From assembly GCF_002102175.1 (NCBI RefSeq), contig NZ_LQOX01000109.1, positions 28,610 through 92,609 of the forward strand: a DNA stretch of 64,000 nucleotides, given 5' to 3'. The notes below the pieces were generated by a model. It was not told where the DNA came from. It made no database searches and saw only the letters and a list, made by a program, of their open reading frames with translations. A program made the translations under genes and the position numbers. Each line of letters begins with the position of its first letter. Position 1 is the first letter of the stretch. This DNA comes from Mycobacterium gastri. GTDB taxonomy: Bacteria > Actinomycetota > Actinomycetes > Mycobacteriales > Mycobacteriaceae. This document shows, in pieces, positions 39,059 to 49,720 of the stretch.

Positions 39059-40480
39059 CTACAGCGGAATGTTCTTGTGGCGCCCGCGCCGCGCCGGCGC
39101 GTGGGCCAGCGCCTCGGTGAGCTTGCTGCGGGTGTGCGCCGGGTCGATCTTCTCGTCGACCACGCCGATGTCGATGGCACTGTCCACGCCGCCGGCAATC
39201 CGCTCGTGCTCGGCCGCCAGTTCGTCATGCAGCGCTTCGCGTTCATGCTCGGCCGCCGCAGCCAGCTTCTTCTTGTGCAGGATGCCGACGGCCGCTTTGG
39301 CGCCCATCACGGCTACCTCGGCGTCCGGCCAGGCGAACACCTTGGTGGCATTCAGCGAGCGGGAGTTCATCGCAATGTAGGCCCCGCCGTACGTCTTTCG
39401 GGTGACCAGGGTGACCCGCGGAACGGTGCACTCGCCGAATGCGTGCAGCAGCTTGGCGCCGCGACGCACCACGCCGCCCCACTCCTGGTCGACACCCGGC
39501 AGATAGCCGGGCACATCGACCACCACCACCAGCGGAATCCCGAACGCATCGCAGAGCCGCACGAAACGTGCTGCCTTCTCGGCACTTTCGGAGTTCAGGC
39601 AGCCGCCCAGCCGCAGCGGATTGTTGGCCAGCACACCGACCGTGCGGCCGGACAACCGGCCCAAACCGACCACCATCGACGGCGCCCAATTGGCCTGGAA
39701 CTCGTCGAAAGGCGTTTCGCTGTCGAGAATTGCGGTCACGATCGGACGCACCTCATAGGCCCGCCGAGGAGATTCGGGCAGCAGCGCGTGGATATCGGTG
39801 TCGCCGGCCTCGGCCTTGCTCCGGTCGAAATGGCCTTGTTGACAGAACAATCCGACCAGCCGGCGACCGCGCTCGTAGGCGTCGAGCTCGTCGTCGGCGA
39901 CGATATGGCACACCCCGGACTTCTTGTGGTGAGTCTCGGGGCCACCGAGAGAGGCCATGTCGACGTCCTCGCCGGTGACGCTGCGCACCACGTCGGGCCC
40001 GGTGACGAACACCCGGCTTTCAGGCGCCATCACGACGACGTCGGTCAGGGCCGGCCCATAGGCGGCGCCGCCTGCGGCGAAGCCGACGACCACCGAGATC
40101 TGCGGGACATACCCCGATGCCCGAATCATGGCCTCGAATACCAAGCCCACCGCGTGCAGCGCCTTGACACCTTCGGCCAGCCGGGCACCGCCGGAATGCC
40201 AGATGCCCACAATCGGGCTCTGCTCCTCGATGGCGGTGTCGTAGGCGTTGACGATGTGTGCGCAGCCTTCGGTGCCCATGGCGCCGCCCATCACGGTGCC
40301 GTCGGTGCAGAACGCGATGGTGCGCACACCGTTCACGGTGCCCGAAGCGGCCAGTACGCCAGAGCGGTCACGCTCGTGCAGCAGCTCCACGCTGCCGTCG
40401 TCGAAGAAGGTGCTCAGTCGCAGCAGCGGATCGCGGGGGTCGAGCGACTCGCCGACCGCCTCGGGGGCCATGATCGTCAT
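39059..40480 (-). CDS. accD6: Acetyl/propionyl-CoA carboxylase beta subunit AccD6
   Basis: A 473-residue carboxyltransferase subunit, the AccD6 of the FAS-II operon, which with AccA3 makes malonyl-CoA for fatty acid and mycolate elongation. The two crotonase-fold halves are visible, with acyl-CoA/biotin oxyanion-type regions (H-S-G-G-A-R-L-A-E-G and V-D-V-P-G-Y-L-P-G). GGAGACC precedes the ATG. Last gene of fabD-acpM-kasA-kasB-accD6, 35 bases after kasB. Confidence 0.95.
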   Translation of the reverse strand: MTIMAPEAVGESLDPRDPLLRLSTFFDDGSVELLHERDRSGVLAASGTVNGVRTIAFCTDGTVMGGAMGTEGCAHIVNAYDTAIEEQSPIVGIWHSGGARLAEGVKALHAVGLVFEAMIRASGYVPQISVVVGFAAGGAAYGPALTDVVVMAPESRVFVTGPDVVRSVTGEDVDMASLGGPETHHKKSGVCHIVADDELDAYERGRRLVGLFCQQGHFDRSKAEAGDTDIHALLPESPRRAYEVRPIVTAILDSETPFDEFQANWAPSMVVGLGRLSGRTVGVLANNPLRLGGCLNSESAEKAARFVRLCDAFGIPLVVVVDVPGYLPGVDQEWGGVVRRGAKLLHAFGECTVPRVTLVTRKTYGGAYIAMNSRSLNATKVFAWPDAEVAVMGAKAAVGILHKKKLAAAAEHEREALHDELAAEHERIAGGVDSAIDIGVVDEKIDPAHTRSKLTEALAHAPARRGRHKNIPL

Positions 40481-40515
40481 CGCAGGTCTCCTGTTATTCC
40501 GGGGTGGCTCGGGAT

Positions 40516-41775
40516 TTAGTACCGCCCGAAAGCGATTGCCACGTTGTGGCCGCCGAATCCGAACGAGTTGTTGATCGCATACCGGTAGTCACCGGGCCGC
40601 GGCTTACCCGCCACCACGTCCAAGTCGATCTCCGGATCGAGGTTTTCCAGGTTCAGTGTCGGGGGAACGACCTGGTCCCGCAACGCGAGCACGGTCAGGA
40701 TCGATTCCACCGCACCGACGGCGCCCACCGAGTGGCCCAGCGCGGCCTTGGGTGCGTACACCGCGGCGTTACCGCCGTGGGGGCCGAGCGCGTTGTTGAT
40801 GGCCTTGCCCTCGGCCAGGTCACCCACCGAGGTCCCGGTGGCGTGTGCGTTGACATGGCCGATGTCGGCCGGCGTCAGGCCCGCGAGCTGAATCGCCCGG
40901 CTCATCGCATGCCCGGCGCGTTCCCCGTTGGGGTCGGGCGCCACCATGTGAAAGCCGTCGGAGGTAATGCTGGCTCCCATGATGCGGGCCAGGATGTTCG
41001 CACCGCGGGCCTTGGCGTGCTCCTCGGTCTCGATCACCATGAGCGCACCGGCTTCACCGAACACGAAGCCGCTGCGGTCCCGGTCGAACGGGCGGCAGGC
41101 GCCGACGGGATCGTCGTTCTTGGTGGACATCACGATGCGCATCTGGGCGAACGCCGCGATCGGCACCGCCTCGATCTTGGTCTCGACGCCACCGCAGATC
41201 GCCACGTCAGCCTCGCCGAAGACGATGTTGCGCCACGCCTGAGCGATGCCCTCGGAACCGGACGCGCACGCCGACACCGGGGTGATGACGCCCGCCTTGG
41301 CATGCCGTTCCAGGCCGACCGCAGCCGCGGCGCCGTTGGGCATGTACTTCTGCACACCGAGCGGTGAGACCGCCTTCATGCCACGAGCACGCAGGTCGTC
41401 GTAGCTGAACACCATCTCTTCCGACGAGCCCAGCCCGGTGCCGATGGACACCATCAACCGGTCGGGGTCGACTTCGGGTGAGCCCGCGTTCTCCCACACT
41501 CGGCGGCTCAAGATGGTGGACATCTTCTGCAAGTAGCCCATGCGCCGTAGCTCGACGCGCGTCAATTGGCTGTCGAACTCCTCCAGCAGATGCCCGCCGA
41601 TGCGCACCGGCAGGTCGAATTCCTCGACGAACGGGTCGTCGAGGACGCGGATCCCGCTTTGGCTGTCGAGCAGCAACTTCCACGTGGTTTCCACGTCGGT
41701 GGCCAGTGCGGTTGTCATGGCGACGCCGGTGACCACTACGTTCGGGAGCGTTTTCCCGGTAACCAGCTCTGTCAT
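40516..41775 (-). CDS. kasB: Beta-ketoacyl-ACP synthase KasB
   Basis: A 419-residue condensing enzyme that carries meromycolate chains to full length in FAS-II. Catalytic Cys in S-A-C-A-S-G, His in N-A-H-A-T-G-T and [10 protein letters not shown], and F-G-F-G-G-H-N near the end. I take the ATG at 41775 (M-T-E-L-V-T-G-K), which aligns with the KasA start. The H37Rv-style start at 41838 adds 21 residues, of which G-V-P-P-L-A-G is encoded by a GC hairpin that looks intergenic. Paralogue of the upstream kasA. Confidence 0.93.
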   Translation of the reverse strand: MTELVTGKTLPNVVVTGVAMTTALATDVETTWKLLLDSQSGIRVLDDPFVEEFDLPVRIGGHLLEEFDSQLTRVELRRMGYLQKMSTILSRRVWENAGSPEVDPDRLMVSIGTGLGSSEEMVFSYDDLRARGMKAVSPLGVQKYMPNGAAAAVGLERHAKAGVITPVSACASGSEGIAQAWRNIVFGEADVAICGGVETKIEAVPIAAFAQMRIVMSTKNDDPVGACRPFDRDRSGFVFGEAGALMVIETEEHAKARGANILARIMGASITSDGFHMVAPDPNGERAGHAMSRAIQLAGLTPADIGHVNAHATGTSVGDLAEGKAINNALGPHGGNAAVYAPKAALGHSVGAVGAVESILTVLALRDQVVPPTLNLENLDPEIDLDVVAGKPRPGDYRYAINNSFGFGGHNVAIAFGRY

Positions 41776-41813
41776 GAGTGTTGCGAACATTCCTTCCGTA
41801 TCTGTTCGGCTCA

Positions 41814-41856
41814 CCCCCGCAAGCGGGGGGACCCCCACCTCGGGCCTCGCGGCCCG
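41814..41856. repeat. Two adjacent GC-rich hairpins between kasA and kasB
   Basis: CCCCCGC-AA-GCGGGGG at 41814-41829 and CGGGCC-TCGC-GGCCCG at 41841-41856. Together they fill the space between the kasA stop (41869) and the preferred kasB start. They resemble a palindromic intergenic element found at mycobacterial gene borders, and could act as a partial terminator or an mRNA stability element setting the kasA:kasB ratio. That role is inference. Confidence 0.6.
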
Positions 41857-41868
41857 CGATGTCTTGCT

Positions 41869-43134
41869 TCAGTAGCGCCCGAAGGCGAGTGCCACATTAT
41901 GACCGCCGAAGCCGAACGAGTTGTTGATGGCATAGCGGAATTCGCCGTAGCGAGGTTCGCCCGCGACAACATCGAGGTCGATTTCGGGATCGGGGGTCTC
42001 GTAGTTCAGTGTGGGCGGGATGACGCCGTCCCGCAGTGTCAACACGGTCAATATCGACTCCAGCGCCCCGACTGCGCCAATGGAGTGACCTAAGGCCGAT
42101 TTCGGAGCGTACACCGCGGCATGCTCACAACCGGCGACCCGGATGGCGTTGGCCTCGGCAGCGTCGCCGATCGGTGTCGCGGTGCCGTGCGCGTTGACGT
42201 GGTCGATGTCTTTGGGGGACAAACCCGCCAGCTCCAGCGACCGTGTCATCGCCCGGCCGGCACGCACGCCGTCCGCCGCGGGTGCCACCATGTGGAAGGC
42301 GTCCGAGGTGATACCGGCACCCATCAACCGGGCCAGCGGCTTTGCCCCGCGGGCCTTGGCGTGCTCCTCGGTCTCGAGCAGCATCAGCGCACCGGCCTCG
42401 CCGAACACGAAACCGTCACGGTCCTTGTCGAACGGCCGCGAGGCACGCTCGGGCTCGTCGTTGCGGGTCGACATGGCCCGCATCATCGAGAACGCCGCGA
42501 TGGGCAGCGCCTCGATGGGGCCCTCGACACCGCCGCAGACGGCGACGTCGGCGTCACCCATGACGATCTGACGCCACGCATGCGCGATGGCCTCCGAACC
42601 CGATGAACAAGCCGAGACCGGGGTGATCACCCCGGCCCGGGCGCCGAGCTGCAGGCCCACGACCGCCGCGGCGCCGTTGGGCATGATCATTTGAACGGCG
42701 AGCGGGGACACCTTGCGGGGCCCGCCCTCGTTCATCAGGTCGTAGCTCTCGACGATCCGCTCGGCCCCACCGAGGCCGGTTCCGACCACGACGGTGAACC
42801 GGTCCGGGTCGACGTCCGGACTGCCCGCGGATTCCCACAGGTGTCCACTGAGCAGCTTGGCCATCCGCTGGACGTACGACATGCGGCGCATGTCGAGCCG
42901 GCCCATGTGCTTGTCGACGGGCTCCTTGAGGTGGCCACCGATCTTGACCGGTAGGTCCCACTTGGTGATGAACTCGTCTTCGAGGACGTGGATGCCGCTC
43001 TCGCCGGCCAACAGACCCTTCCACGTGCTCTCGATGTCCGGCGAGATCGACGTCGTCGCTGTGACGGCGGTTACCACGACGTCCTTAAAAGGAGCGCCGC
43101 GGTAACCGCCATTAGCAGTGGAAGGCTTGGTCAC
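41869..43134 (-). CDS. kasA: Beta-ketoacyl-ACP synthase KasA
   Basis: A 421-residue essential FAS-II condensing enzyme. Active Cys in S-A-C-S-S-G-S-E, His in N-A-H-G-T-A-T and [12 protein letters not shown], closing F-G-F-G-G-H-N-V. The N-terminus has five more residues than the M. tuberculosis protein (Y-R-G-A-P-F-K-D insert before V-V-V-T). The GTG start overlaps the acpM stop by 4 bases, so translation is coupled. Target of thiolactomycin in M. tuberculosis. Confidence 0.95.
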   Translation of the reverse strand: MTKPSTANGGYRGAPFKDVVVTAVTATTSISPDIESTWKGLLAGESGIHVLEDEFITKWDLPVKIGGHLKEPVDKHMGRLDMRRMSYVQRMAKLLSGHLWESAGSPDVDPDRFTVVVGTGLGGAERIVESYDLMNEGGPRKVSPLAVQMIMPNGAAAVVGLQLGARAGVITPVSACSSGSEAIAHAWRQIVMGDADVAVCGGVEGPIEALPIAAFSMMRAMSTRNDEPERASRPFDKDRDGFVFGEAGALMLLETEEHAKARGAKPLARLMGAGITSDAFHMVAPAADGVRAGRAMTRSLELAGLSPKDIDHVNAHGTATPIGDAAEANAIRVAGCEHAAVYAPKSALGHSIGAVGALESILTVLTLRDGVIPPTLNYETPDPEIDLDVVAGEPRYGEFRYAINNSFGFGGHNVALAFGRY

Positions 43135-43478
43135 TTGCTCTCTGCTTCCAGCCTCGCCTTGACGTTGGCAACAGCCTCGGGGTTCTCCGACTCGAGCTTG
43201 GCCCGCAGCGCCTCGGCAGCCTCGGGGTTCTCTTCCTCGAGCTTCTGGATGTAGGCGACGACGTCACCGACGGTGCGCAGACCGGCGAGGTCCTCGTCCG
43301 GGATCTTCACGCCGTACTTGTCCTCGGTCTGCACGGCGATCTCCACCATCGACAGCGAGTCGATGTCCAGGTCGTCGACGAACGACTTCTCCGGGGTGAC
43401 CTCGGAGGGCTCGATACCGGTGACCTCTTCGATGATCTCGGCGATACCGGCGATGATTTCTTCCTGACTGACGGCCAC
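43131..43478 (-). CDS. acpM: Meromycolate acyl carrier protein AcpM
   Basis: A 115-residue acyl carrier protein with the phosphopantetheine Ser in D-I-D-S-L-S-M-V-E and the long acidic, Ala/Glu-rich C-terminal extension specific to mycobacterial AcpM. The GTG at 43478 gives exactly the 115 residues of the H37Rv protein and has GAAGGGAAG upstream; an ATG at 43511 is less likely. It carries the growing chain to KasA, KasB and the other FAS-II enzymes. Confidence 0.95.
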   Translation of the reverse strand: MAVSQEEIIAGIAEIIEEVTGIEPSEVTPEKSFVDDLDIDSLSMVEIAVQTEDKYGVKIPDEDLAGLRTVGDVVAYIQKLEEENPEAAEALRAKLESENPEAVANVKARLEAESK

Positions 43479-43553
43479 AGTTAGCTTCCCTTCGTAATGT
43501 GTTGTGGGCAAATCGGTTTGACGTGCATTTTTGGTCCTGGACGAATCCTGCGG

Positions 43554-44471
43554 TTACAGGCTTGCCAACTCGTCCAGATCTGCGGGTGACTTGACGGCGC
43601 GCGTCGGAACCCCCCGAAGTTCGCGTTTGGCGATGCCGGTGAGGGTGCCCGCGGGGGGGAACTCCACGATCGCCGTGACTTTGTGCTCACTGTGCTCGCG
43701 GATGTACGCGGTGCACAGATCCCAGCGCACGGGCTGGGTGAGCTGGGAGACCAGGGCTTCCATCGCCGCGGCCGCAGACGCGACCGGCATGCCGTCGCGG
43801 TTGGACAGCAACGTGGCGGTGGGCTCGGCGGTCGCAATGGCGGCCGCCGCCGCAGCGTAGCCCTCCAGGGCCGGGGCCATGAACTGGGTGTGGAACGCTC
43901 CGGCGACGCCCAGCGCACGCACCCGGGCCTTGGCCGGCGGGTCCTCGGCGAGCTTTTCCAAAGCGGTCAGCCGGCCGGCGGCGACGATCTGGCCGGCGGC
44001 GTTGCGGTTGGCCGGGATCAGGTCGAGCTGTTCGAGGCGACTCAGCACCTCGGCCTCGTCGCCGCCGAGCACCGCCGACATACCGGTCGGCTCGGCGGCG
44101 CACGCCTTGGCCATCTCGGCGCCGCGGGTCGCGGCCAGTGCGACGGCGTCATCGGCCGCTATTACCCCGGCGATCGCGTAGGCCGCGATCTCGCCGACGG
44201 AGTGGCCGGCCACGATGAACTCCCGGCCCACCAGCAGACCCCTCTGTGTCAGCTCCTGGTAAGCCAGCAGGGTGGCCGCAACGATCAACGGCTGAGCGAC
44301 CGCCGTGTCGGTGATCTCCTCGGTCGACGCGGTGGTGCCCAGGCGGGCCAGGTCCAGGCCGCTGGCCTGCGACCACGAGGCGATCCGGTCCGCCGCGCCT
44401 GGCAATTCCAGCCACGGCGACAGCATTCCCTCGGTCTGGGAGCCCTGTCCGGGCGCAAGCAACGCAATCAC
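43554..44471 (-). CDS. fabD: Malonyl-CoA:ACP transacylase FabD
   Basis: A 305-residue enzyme with the N-terminal P-G-Q-G-S-Q, nucleophile elbow G-H-S-V-G-E near 91, and the catalytic His in G-A-F-H-T near 194. It loads malonate onto AcpM. GTG start. First gene of the FAS-II operon; its promoter lies in the 172 bases up to mabR and contains the palindrome at 44538-44558. Confidence 0.94.
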   Translation of the reverse strand: MIALLAPGQGSQTEGMLSPWLELPGAADRIASWSQASGLDLARLGTTASTEEITDTAVAQPLIVAATLLAYQELTQRGLLVGREFIVAGHSVGEIAAYAIAGVIAADDAVALAATRGAEMAKACAAEPTGMSAVLGGDEAEVLSRLEQLDLIPANRNAAGQIVAAGRLTALEKLAEDPPAKARVRALGVAGAFHTQFMAPALEGYAAAAAAIATAEPTATLLSNRDGMPVASAAAAMEALVSQLTQPVRWDLCTAYIREHSEHKVTAIVEFPPAGTLTGIAKRELRGVPTRAVKSPADLDELASL

Positions 44472-44537
44472 GTGTCTAAGAGAACACTGTGGAAACGGTT
44501 TTGCGCGGTGTAACAGATTATGAACCTGGTCTTAGGT

Positions 44538-44558
44538 TTTTGTGGAGACCATACAAAA
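44538..44558. promoter_or_regulatory. Palindrome upstream of fabD, likely MabR operator
   Basis: TTTTGT-N9-ACAAAA, a perfect 6+6 inverted repeat, 67 bases before the fabD start and between mabR and fabD. MabR (Rv2242) is known to bind the fabD promoter of M. tuberculosis, and a site of this shape and place fits. That this exact sequence is the MabR site is inference. Confidence 0.65.
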
Positions 44559-44643
44559 TAGCCGCGTAAGCTACATGTTTGAGATCGCCCCGCGATCTGT
44601 GCCCTGAATCACTATTGTCCCGGTTCGGCCGTCAGGCCGATCT

Positions 44644-45975
44644 TCAGGCCCCCTCGGCACCCCGCCTGAGCGGGAGCGGAACCGCTGCCATGGCATTGTT
44701 CGCGGCGCCCGGATGCGGTGCCGGATAGTTGAGCTGGCCCGCTGTCGCGGCCACCCGCAGGACATAGGCGTCGCGCGGTTGGGTCGGATCACGCCCGGTG
44801 AAGTCGGTGATCCGCTTGAGCCGGTACCGGATGGTGTTTGGATGAACGAACAACTTCCTGGCACACGCCTCAATCGCGCCGCCACAATCCAGATACGCGT
44901 CCAGCGTTTCGATGAGCGTCGGGCCGGCGTCGGCCAGTGGCCGCATCACGTCGGTATGCAACGCCACGATCGCCGAGGCGTCACCCATCAGGGCGCGTTC
45001 CGGCAGCAATTCACGGGCCAGCACCGGGCGCGGCGCGCCGCGCCAGCCGGCGACCGCGTTCATCCCCGAAATCGCCTCGCTGGCACTGTGATAGGCCGCG
45101 GTGAGCATGGGAGCGGTCGGCCCGATGACCACCGGCCCGTCGGAGAACGCCTTCAGCAGGTCCTTGAGGAATTTATCGGTGGGCGCCAAGTGGCCGGACA
45201 CGATGGCCACCAGCCAGGTGCCGTGTACGTCGGTGAGCGCTGCCCGGCCGTGGCGGGCGGCGATGTCGCGGACGTCCTGGCTGGCCCGCTTGCTGCCGTC
45301 CTCGTTATTCGAGCCGTCGCGCCCCGGTGCCGGGGTGCCCACCACCACCGTTGCCGGCGCGGTGGTGTCCCAGTTCAGCGCCGCCGCCCGGGACAGCAGC
45401 TCCGGGCCGGTGTCGCCGCGTACCACCGCGTCGACCACGCTGGCCTCCATCCGGCTGTCCCAGGTGCCGCGCGCTTCGGCGGCGTCGGCGTAGGCGGAGG
45501 CTGCGGTGAACGCCAGGTCCCGGCTGTACTTCAAGATGCCCACGGTCAGCGCGGTCAACTGCTCCTCCGAACGGGCCAGCAGCGGCACCACTTCTTCGAA
45601 GAACTCCATGGTGACCCGCACCATGTCGACGGTGTGACGCAACGCGATTCGTCGGGTCAGGTCTTGGGGCACCAGTTCGAATGCCTGTGCGGTGTAACTC
45701 ACATCGCTGTGCGGGTCCTGCATCCACTCGACGAAGTTGACCACGGCCGTCTGCACCACCAGTGCCACGCTGGCGCGCTGGGACGCCTCCAGGTCGGCGA
45801 AGAACGGCAACCGCTCCTGCATCACCGAGACCGCCTCGGTGGCCAGCCGGCCCGAATACTGCTTCAACCGTCGCAGCAGCGAATCGGGCACGGTGTCCAG
45901 CAGTTCGAGCGGTGATCTCGACGACGCGAGCTTCGCCAATGGCGAAAACTGGGGCGAAAACTGGTTGTCGTTCAC
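44644..45975 (-). CDS. mabR: Mycolate operon regulator MabR (PucR/CdaR type)
   Basis: A 443-residue regulator matching Rv2242 (MabR): N-terminal helical region (S-L-L-R-R-L-K-Q-Y-S-G-R-L), a central GGDEF-like degenerate domain, and a C-terminal PucR-type HTH (Y-L-D-C-G-G-A-I-E-A-C-A-R ... H-P-N-T-I-R-Y-R-L). It controls the fabD operon that follows on the same strand. About 30 residues longer than the H37Rv protein: a few at the N-terminus, the rest an extension past the PucR domain that is Ala/Pro/Arg-rich. Confidence 0.9.
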   Translation of the reverse strand: MNDNQFSPQFSPLAKLASSRSPLELLDTVPDSLLRRLKQYSGRLATEAVSVMQERLPFFADLEASQRASVALVVQTAVVNFVEWMQDPHSDVSYTAQAFELVPQDLTRRIALRHTVDMVRVTMEFFEEVVPLLARSEEQLTALTVGILKYSRDLAFTAASAYADAAEARGTWDSRMEASVVDAVVRGDTGPELLSRAAALNWDTTAPATVVVGTPAPGRDGSNNEDGSKRASQDVRDIAARHGRAALTDVHGTWLVAIVSGHLAPTDKFLKDLLKAFSDGPVVIGPTAPMLTAAYHSASEAISGMNAVAGWRGAPRPVLARELLPERALMGDASAIVALHTDVMRPLADAGPTLIETLDAYLDCGGAIEACARKLFVHPNTIRYRLKRITDFTGRDPTQPRDAYVLRVAATAGQLNYPAPHPGAANNAMAAVPLPLRRGAEGA

Positions 45976-46058
45976 CCCTAAAAGCTACGCCTTTTTTCTG
46001 GAACTTCCCGCCAAAGAGTTTGGGGGTTCTTAGTGTCGTCTTATCCACTGCTCGCGCG

Positions 46059-48851
46059 CTAGGTCGCCGTGCTGGCATCGGCATCCTGCTTCGCTGCCGC
46101 CTGCACATTGTCGATCTGGTACTGACGGGCGGCTGCCACGGCCACCGACGGGTCGATTTCACCGTCGCGGGCCAGCGCCTCCAGCACCGCGACGACGGTC
46201 GACTCGGCGTCGGTGTTGAAGTAGCGCCGGGCGGCGGGCCGGGTGTCGGAGAAGCCGAACCCGTCGGTGCCCAGTGTCACGTAGGTGCCCGGCACCCAGG
46301 GGCGGATCTGCTCGGGGACCGCACGCATCCAGTCCGACACCGCGACCACCGGGCCGGCGGTATCGGCGAGCGCCTTGGTCACGTACGCCTCGCCCGTCGG
46401 CTGGCCGGGGTTGCGCAGCCGTTGCTTCTCAACGGACACCCCGTCGCGGTTCAGTTCGCCCCAACTGGTCACCGACCACACGTCGGCGGCCACGTCCCAC
46501 TCGGCTGCCAGCAACTCGGCCGCCCGCAGCGCCTCGGGCATCGACACGCCCGAGGCCAGGATCTGCGCCTTGCTGGAGCGTTGTTCGGTGGCCGCGCGGT
46601 ACCGGTAGATACCCCGCAGCACGCCCTCGGGATCGAAGTTCTCCGGCTCGGGCGGCTGAACGTAGGGCTCGTTGTAGACGGTGATGTAGAAGAACACGTT
46701 CTCCGGGTTCTCCCCGAACATGCGGGCCAGTCCGCTTTCCACGATGTAGGCGATCTCGTAGGCGAAGGCCGGGTCGTAGGACACCACCGCCGGGTTCGTG
46801 GCGGCCAGCAGCAGCGAGTGGCCGTCGGCGTGCTGCAGGCCTTCGCCCGTCAGCGTGGTGCGGCCCGCGGTGGCGCCGAGCAGGAACCCGCGCGCCATCT
46901 GGTCGCCCGCGGCCCACAAACCGTCGCCGGTGCGCTGGAAACCGAACATCGAATAGAAGATGTAGACCGGGATCATCGGCTCGTTGTGCGTCGCATACGA
47001 CGTGCCGGCCGCGATGAACGAGCCCACCGCCCCGGCTTCGTTGATGCCCTCGTGCAGGATGTGGCCGTCTTGGCTTTCCCGGTAGGCCAGCATCAGTTCG
47101 GCGTCGACTGCGGTGTAGAGCTGGCCAAGGCGGTTGTAGATCTTCAACGACGGGAACCAGGAGTCCATCCCGAAGGTGCGGGCCTCGTCCGGGATAATCG
47201 GGACGATCCGGGGGCCAACCTCCTTGTCGCGCAACAATTCCTTGAACGTGCGCACCGTCGCCATGGTGGTGGCGACCTCTTGGCTTCCGGATCCCTTCTT
47301 CAGGGCGGCATAGGCATTGCGGCCGGGAAGCTTCAGCGCCTTGGACTTGGTCCGGCGCTCGGGCACGAAGCCCCCGAGGGTGCGGCGCCGGTCGAGCATG
47401 TACCGGATCTCCGGGGCGTCCGGGCCGGGGTGGTAGTACGGCGGCAGGTAGGGGTCTTCGTCCAGCTGGGCGTCGCTGACCGGGATCCGCATGGCGTCCC
47501 GGAAATACTTAAGGTCTTCCAGCGCAAGCTTTTTCATCTGGTGGGTGGCGTTGCGGCCCTGGAAATGCGCGCCTAGCGAATAGCCCTTGATGGTCTTGGC
47601 CAGGATCACCGTCGGCTGCCCCTTGTGGTCGACGGCAGCTCGGTAAGCCGCATAGACCTTGCGGTAGTCGTGGCCGCCGCGCTTGAGGTTCCAGATCTCG
47701 GAATCGGTCATGTTTTCCACCAGCGCCTTGGTGCGCGGGTCGCGGCCGAAGAAGTGGTCGCGCACATAGGCGCCGTCGTTGGCCTTATAGGTCTGGTAAT
47801 CGCCATCGGGTGTGACGTTCATCAGGTTGACCAGCGCGCCGTCCTTGTCGGCGTGCAGCAGGGCGTCCCATTCGCGTCCCCACACCACCTTGATCACGTT
47901 CCAGCCGGCTCCGCGGAAGAACGACTCCAGCTCCTGGATGATCTTGCCGTTGCCGCGGACCGGGCCGTCGAGGCGCTGCAGGTTGCAGTTGATCACGAAG
48001 GTCAGGTTGTCCAGGCCTTCCAGCGCCCCGATGTGTGCCAGCCCGCGGCTTTCCGGCTCGTCCATCTCGCCGTCGCCCAAGAAACACCACACGTGCTGGT
48101 CGGAGGTGTCCTTGAGGCCGCGGTCGTGCAGGTAGTGGTTGAACCGCGCCTGGTAGATGGCGTTGAGCGGGCCCAGGCCCATCGAGACGGTGGGGAATTC
48201 CCAAAAGTCGGGCATCAGCCGCGGATGCGGGTAGGACGGCAACCCGCCGCCGGGGTGGCTGTGCTCCTGGCGGAAGCCGTCCAACTGGTCGGCCGTCAAC
48301 CGGCCTTCCAGGAACGCGCGTGCGTAGATCCCGGGGGAGGCGTGGCCCTGGATGAAGATCTGGTCCCCGCCGCCGGGATGCGATTTGCCGCGGAAGAAGT
48401 GGTTGAAACCGACCTCGTAGAGCGCCGCGGACGACGCGTAGGTCGAGATGTGACCACCCACGCCCACCCCGGGCCGTTGCGCCCGATGCACCATGATCGC
48501 CGCGTTCCATCTGATCCAGGTCCGGTAGCGGCGTTCGACGTCCTCGTCGCCCGGGAACCACGGCTCCAGCTCCGTCGGGATGGTGTTGACGTAGTCGGTC
48601 GACGTCAGCGCCGGGATGGCCACCCGTTGTTCGCCGGCGCGTTCCAGCAGCCGCAACATCAGGTAGCGCGCCCGCGGTGGGCCGGAGCGCTCCAGCATCT
48701 CGTCGAAGGACTCCAGCCATTCGGTGGTCTCTTCGGGATCGATGTCGGGCAGATAGGATGCCACGCCCTCGCGGATGACCCGAACGCGGTCGGGTTCGCT
48801 TGCGCTGCTTGGGGTTTTGGCCAAATCGTGGCGGGCGAACTCGGTGGTCAC
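46059..48851 (-). CDS. aceE: Pyruvate dehydrogenase E1 component AceE
   Basis: A 930-residue homodimeric-type E1 (M. tuberculosis Rv2241 is 901). The thiamine diphosphate motif G-D-G-E-M-D-E-P ... N is at about 270, with H-I-S-T-Y-A-S-S-A near 140 and [11 protein letters not shown] near 610. It decarboxylates pyruvate and passes the acetyl group to DlaT. No ppGpp or riboswitch-like leader is visible. Divergent from the lipoprotein gene with 185 bases between. The C-terminus is somewhat longer than in H37Rv. Confidence 0.95.
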   Translation of the reverse strand: MTTEFARHDLAKTPSSASEPDRVRVIREGVASYLPDIDPEETTEWLESFDEMLERSGPPRARYLMLRLLERAGEQRVAIPALTSTDYVNTIPTELEPWFPGDEDVERRYRTWIRWNAAIMVHRAQRPGVGVGGHISTYASSAALYEVGFNHFFRGKSHPGGGDQIFIQGHASPGIYARAFLEGRLTADQLDGFRQEHSHPGGGLPSYPHPRLMPDFWEFPTVSMGLGPLNAIYQARFNHYLHDRGLKDTSDQHVWCFLGDGEMDEPESRGLAHIGALEGLDNLTFVINCNLQRLDGPVRGNGKIIQELESFFRGAGWNVIKVVWGREWDALLHADKDGALVNLMNVTPDGDYQTYKANDGAYVRDHFFGRDPRTKALVENMTDSEIWNLKRGGHDYRKVYAAYRAAVDHKGQPTVILAKTIKGYSLGAHFQGRNATHQMKKLALEDLKYFRDAMRIPVSDAQLDEDPYLPPYYHPGPDAPEIRYMLDRRRTLGGFVPERRTKSKALKLPGRNAYAALKKGSGSQEVATTMATVRTFKELLRDKEVGPRIVPIIPDEARTFGMDSWFPSLKIYNRLGQLYTAVDAELMLAYRESQDGHILHEGINEAGAVGSFIAAGTSYATHNEPMIPVYIFYSMFGFQRTGDGLWAAGDQMARGFLLGATAGRTTLTGEGLQHADGHSLLLAATNPAVVSYDPAFAYEIAYIVESGLARMFGENPENVFFYITVYNEPYVQPPEPENFDPEGVLRGIYRYRAATEQRSSKAQILASGVSMPEALRAAELLAAEWDVAADVWSVTSWGELNRDGVSVEKQRLRNPGQPTGEAYVTKALADTAGPVVAVSDWMRAVPEQIRPWVPGTYVTLGTDGFGFSDTRPAARRYFNTDAESTVVAVLEALARDGEIDPSVAVAAARQYQIDNVQAAAKQDADASTAT

Positions 48852-49036
48852 GCGCTACTCCTGGAGTCGGCGGGTGTGCTGCTTGGGACGCGTCGGTGGT
48901 CCGTCCCCCTATCGTGCCGCACCGACGTCACGGACGGATAGCCGCCGCCCGATCGGTGCCGCGGGATCGGGGTGGCCGGAGGCCTCGGTGGAGCGTCGCG
49001 GACAGTTGACGCCCCGACCCGGTAACGTCACTAGCC

Positions 49037-49639
49037 GTGCTCATCGGATGGCGTGCCGCCGCTGGCCGGCACGTGGGGGTCGTCGCCAGTCTGAGTGCCA
49101 GGCGAGTCGCCCAGGTCTGCGGTTGCATTGCGGTGCTGCTGATGGCAATCCTGGGGTGTACCAGCGTCACCGAGGGCACCGCGACCCCCGACACCAAGGT
49201 CGCTCCGGCCTACCGGTCGTCGGTGTCGGTGTCGCTGTCGGCCTCGTCGGCGACGTCCAGTATCCGCGAATCCCAGCGGCAACAGTCGCTGACGACCAAG
49301 GCGATCCGCAGCACCTGTGACACGCTGGCAACCACCAGCAAGGACGCCATCGACAAGGTGAATGCCTTTGTCGCGGCGTTCAATGCCGGCCGCAGCACCG
49401 GGCCGACCGAGGGCCCGGCCATCGAAGCGCTCAACAACAGCGCCTCATCGGTGACGGGCAGTCTCAACGACGCGCTGTCGCGGCAGATGCGCGACGCGCT
49501 CAACGCCTATGCCGATGCGGCGCTGGCGGTGGCGAATGCCATCGGCGTCCACGCACCGACGGGCGAGTTCAACCGGCGAGTCGATCAGCTCAACGACACC
49601 AAGACCAAGGCGCTGAAAATGTGCATGGCCTCCTATTGA
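49037..49639 (+). CDS. Lipoprotein-like secreted protein (Rv2240c-like)
   Basis: A 200-residue protein with an N-terminal hydrophobic segment ending in a lipobox-like L-M-A-I-L-G-C, followed by a Thr/Ser-rich, mostly helical domain without enzyme motifs. Starts at GTG 49037. Position between aceE and the DUF3052/ahpE pair equals Rv2240c. The long stretch before the lipobox makes the start uncertain. Function unknown. Confidence 0.75.
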   Translation: MLIGWRAAAGRHVGVVASLSARRVAQVCGCIAVLLMAILGCTSVTEGTATPDTKVAPAYRSSVSVSLSASSATSSIRESQRQQSLTTKAIRSTCDTLATTSKDAIDKVNAFVAAFNAGRSTGPTEGPAIEALNNSASSVTGSLNDALSRQMRDALNAYADAALAVANAIGVHAPTGEFNRRVDQLNDTKTKALKMCMASY

Positions 49640-49720
49640 GGCGGCGTTATCGGCTCGATGGCATTTGTGCGACGATAGTGCCCATCACGCGTCGTGTGGC
49701 TGAACAAGGGAGGTTCCACG

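Noticed and set aside
47625..48941. 438-codon plus-strand frame inside aceE
   Set aside because: Antisense shadow of a highly conserved enzyme gene.
48852..49036. Possible riboswitch or attenuator upstream of aceE
   Set aside because: No conserved aptamer-like structure could be recognised; only a normal divergent promoter region.
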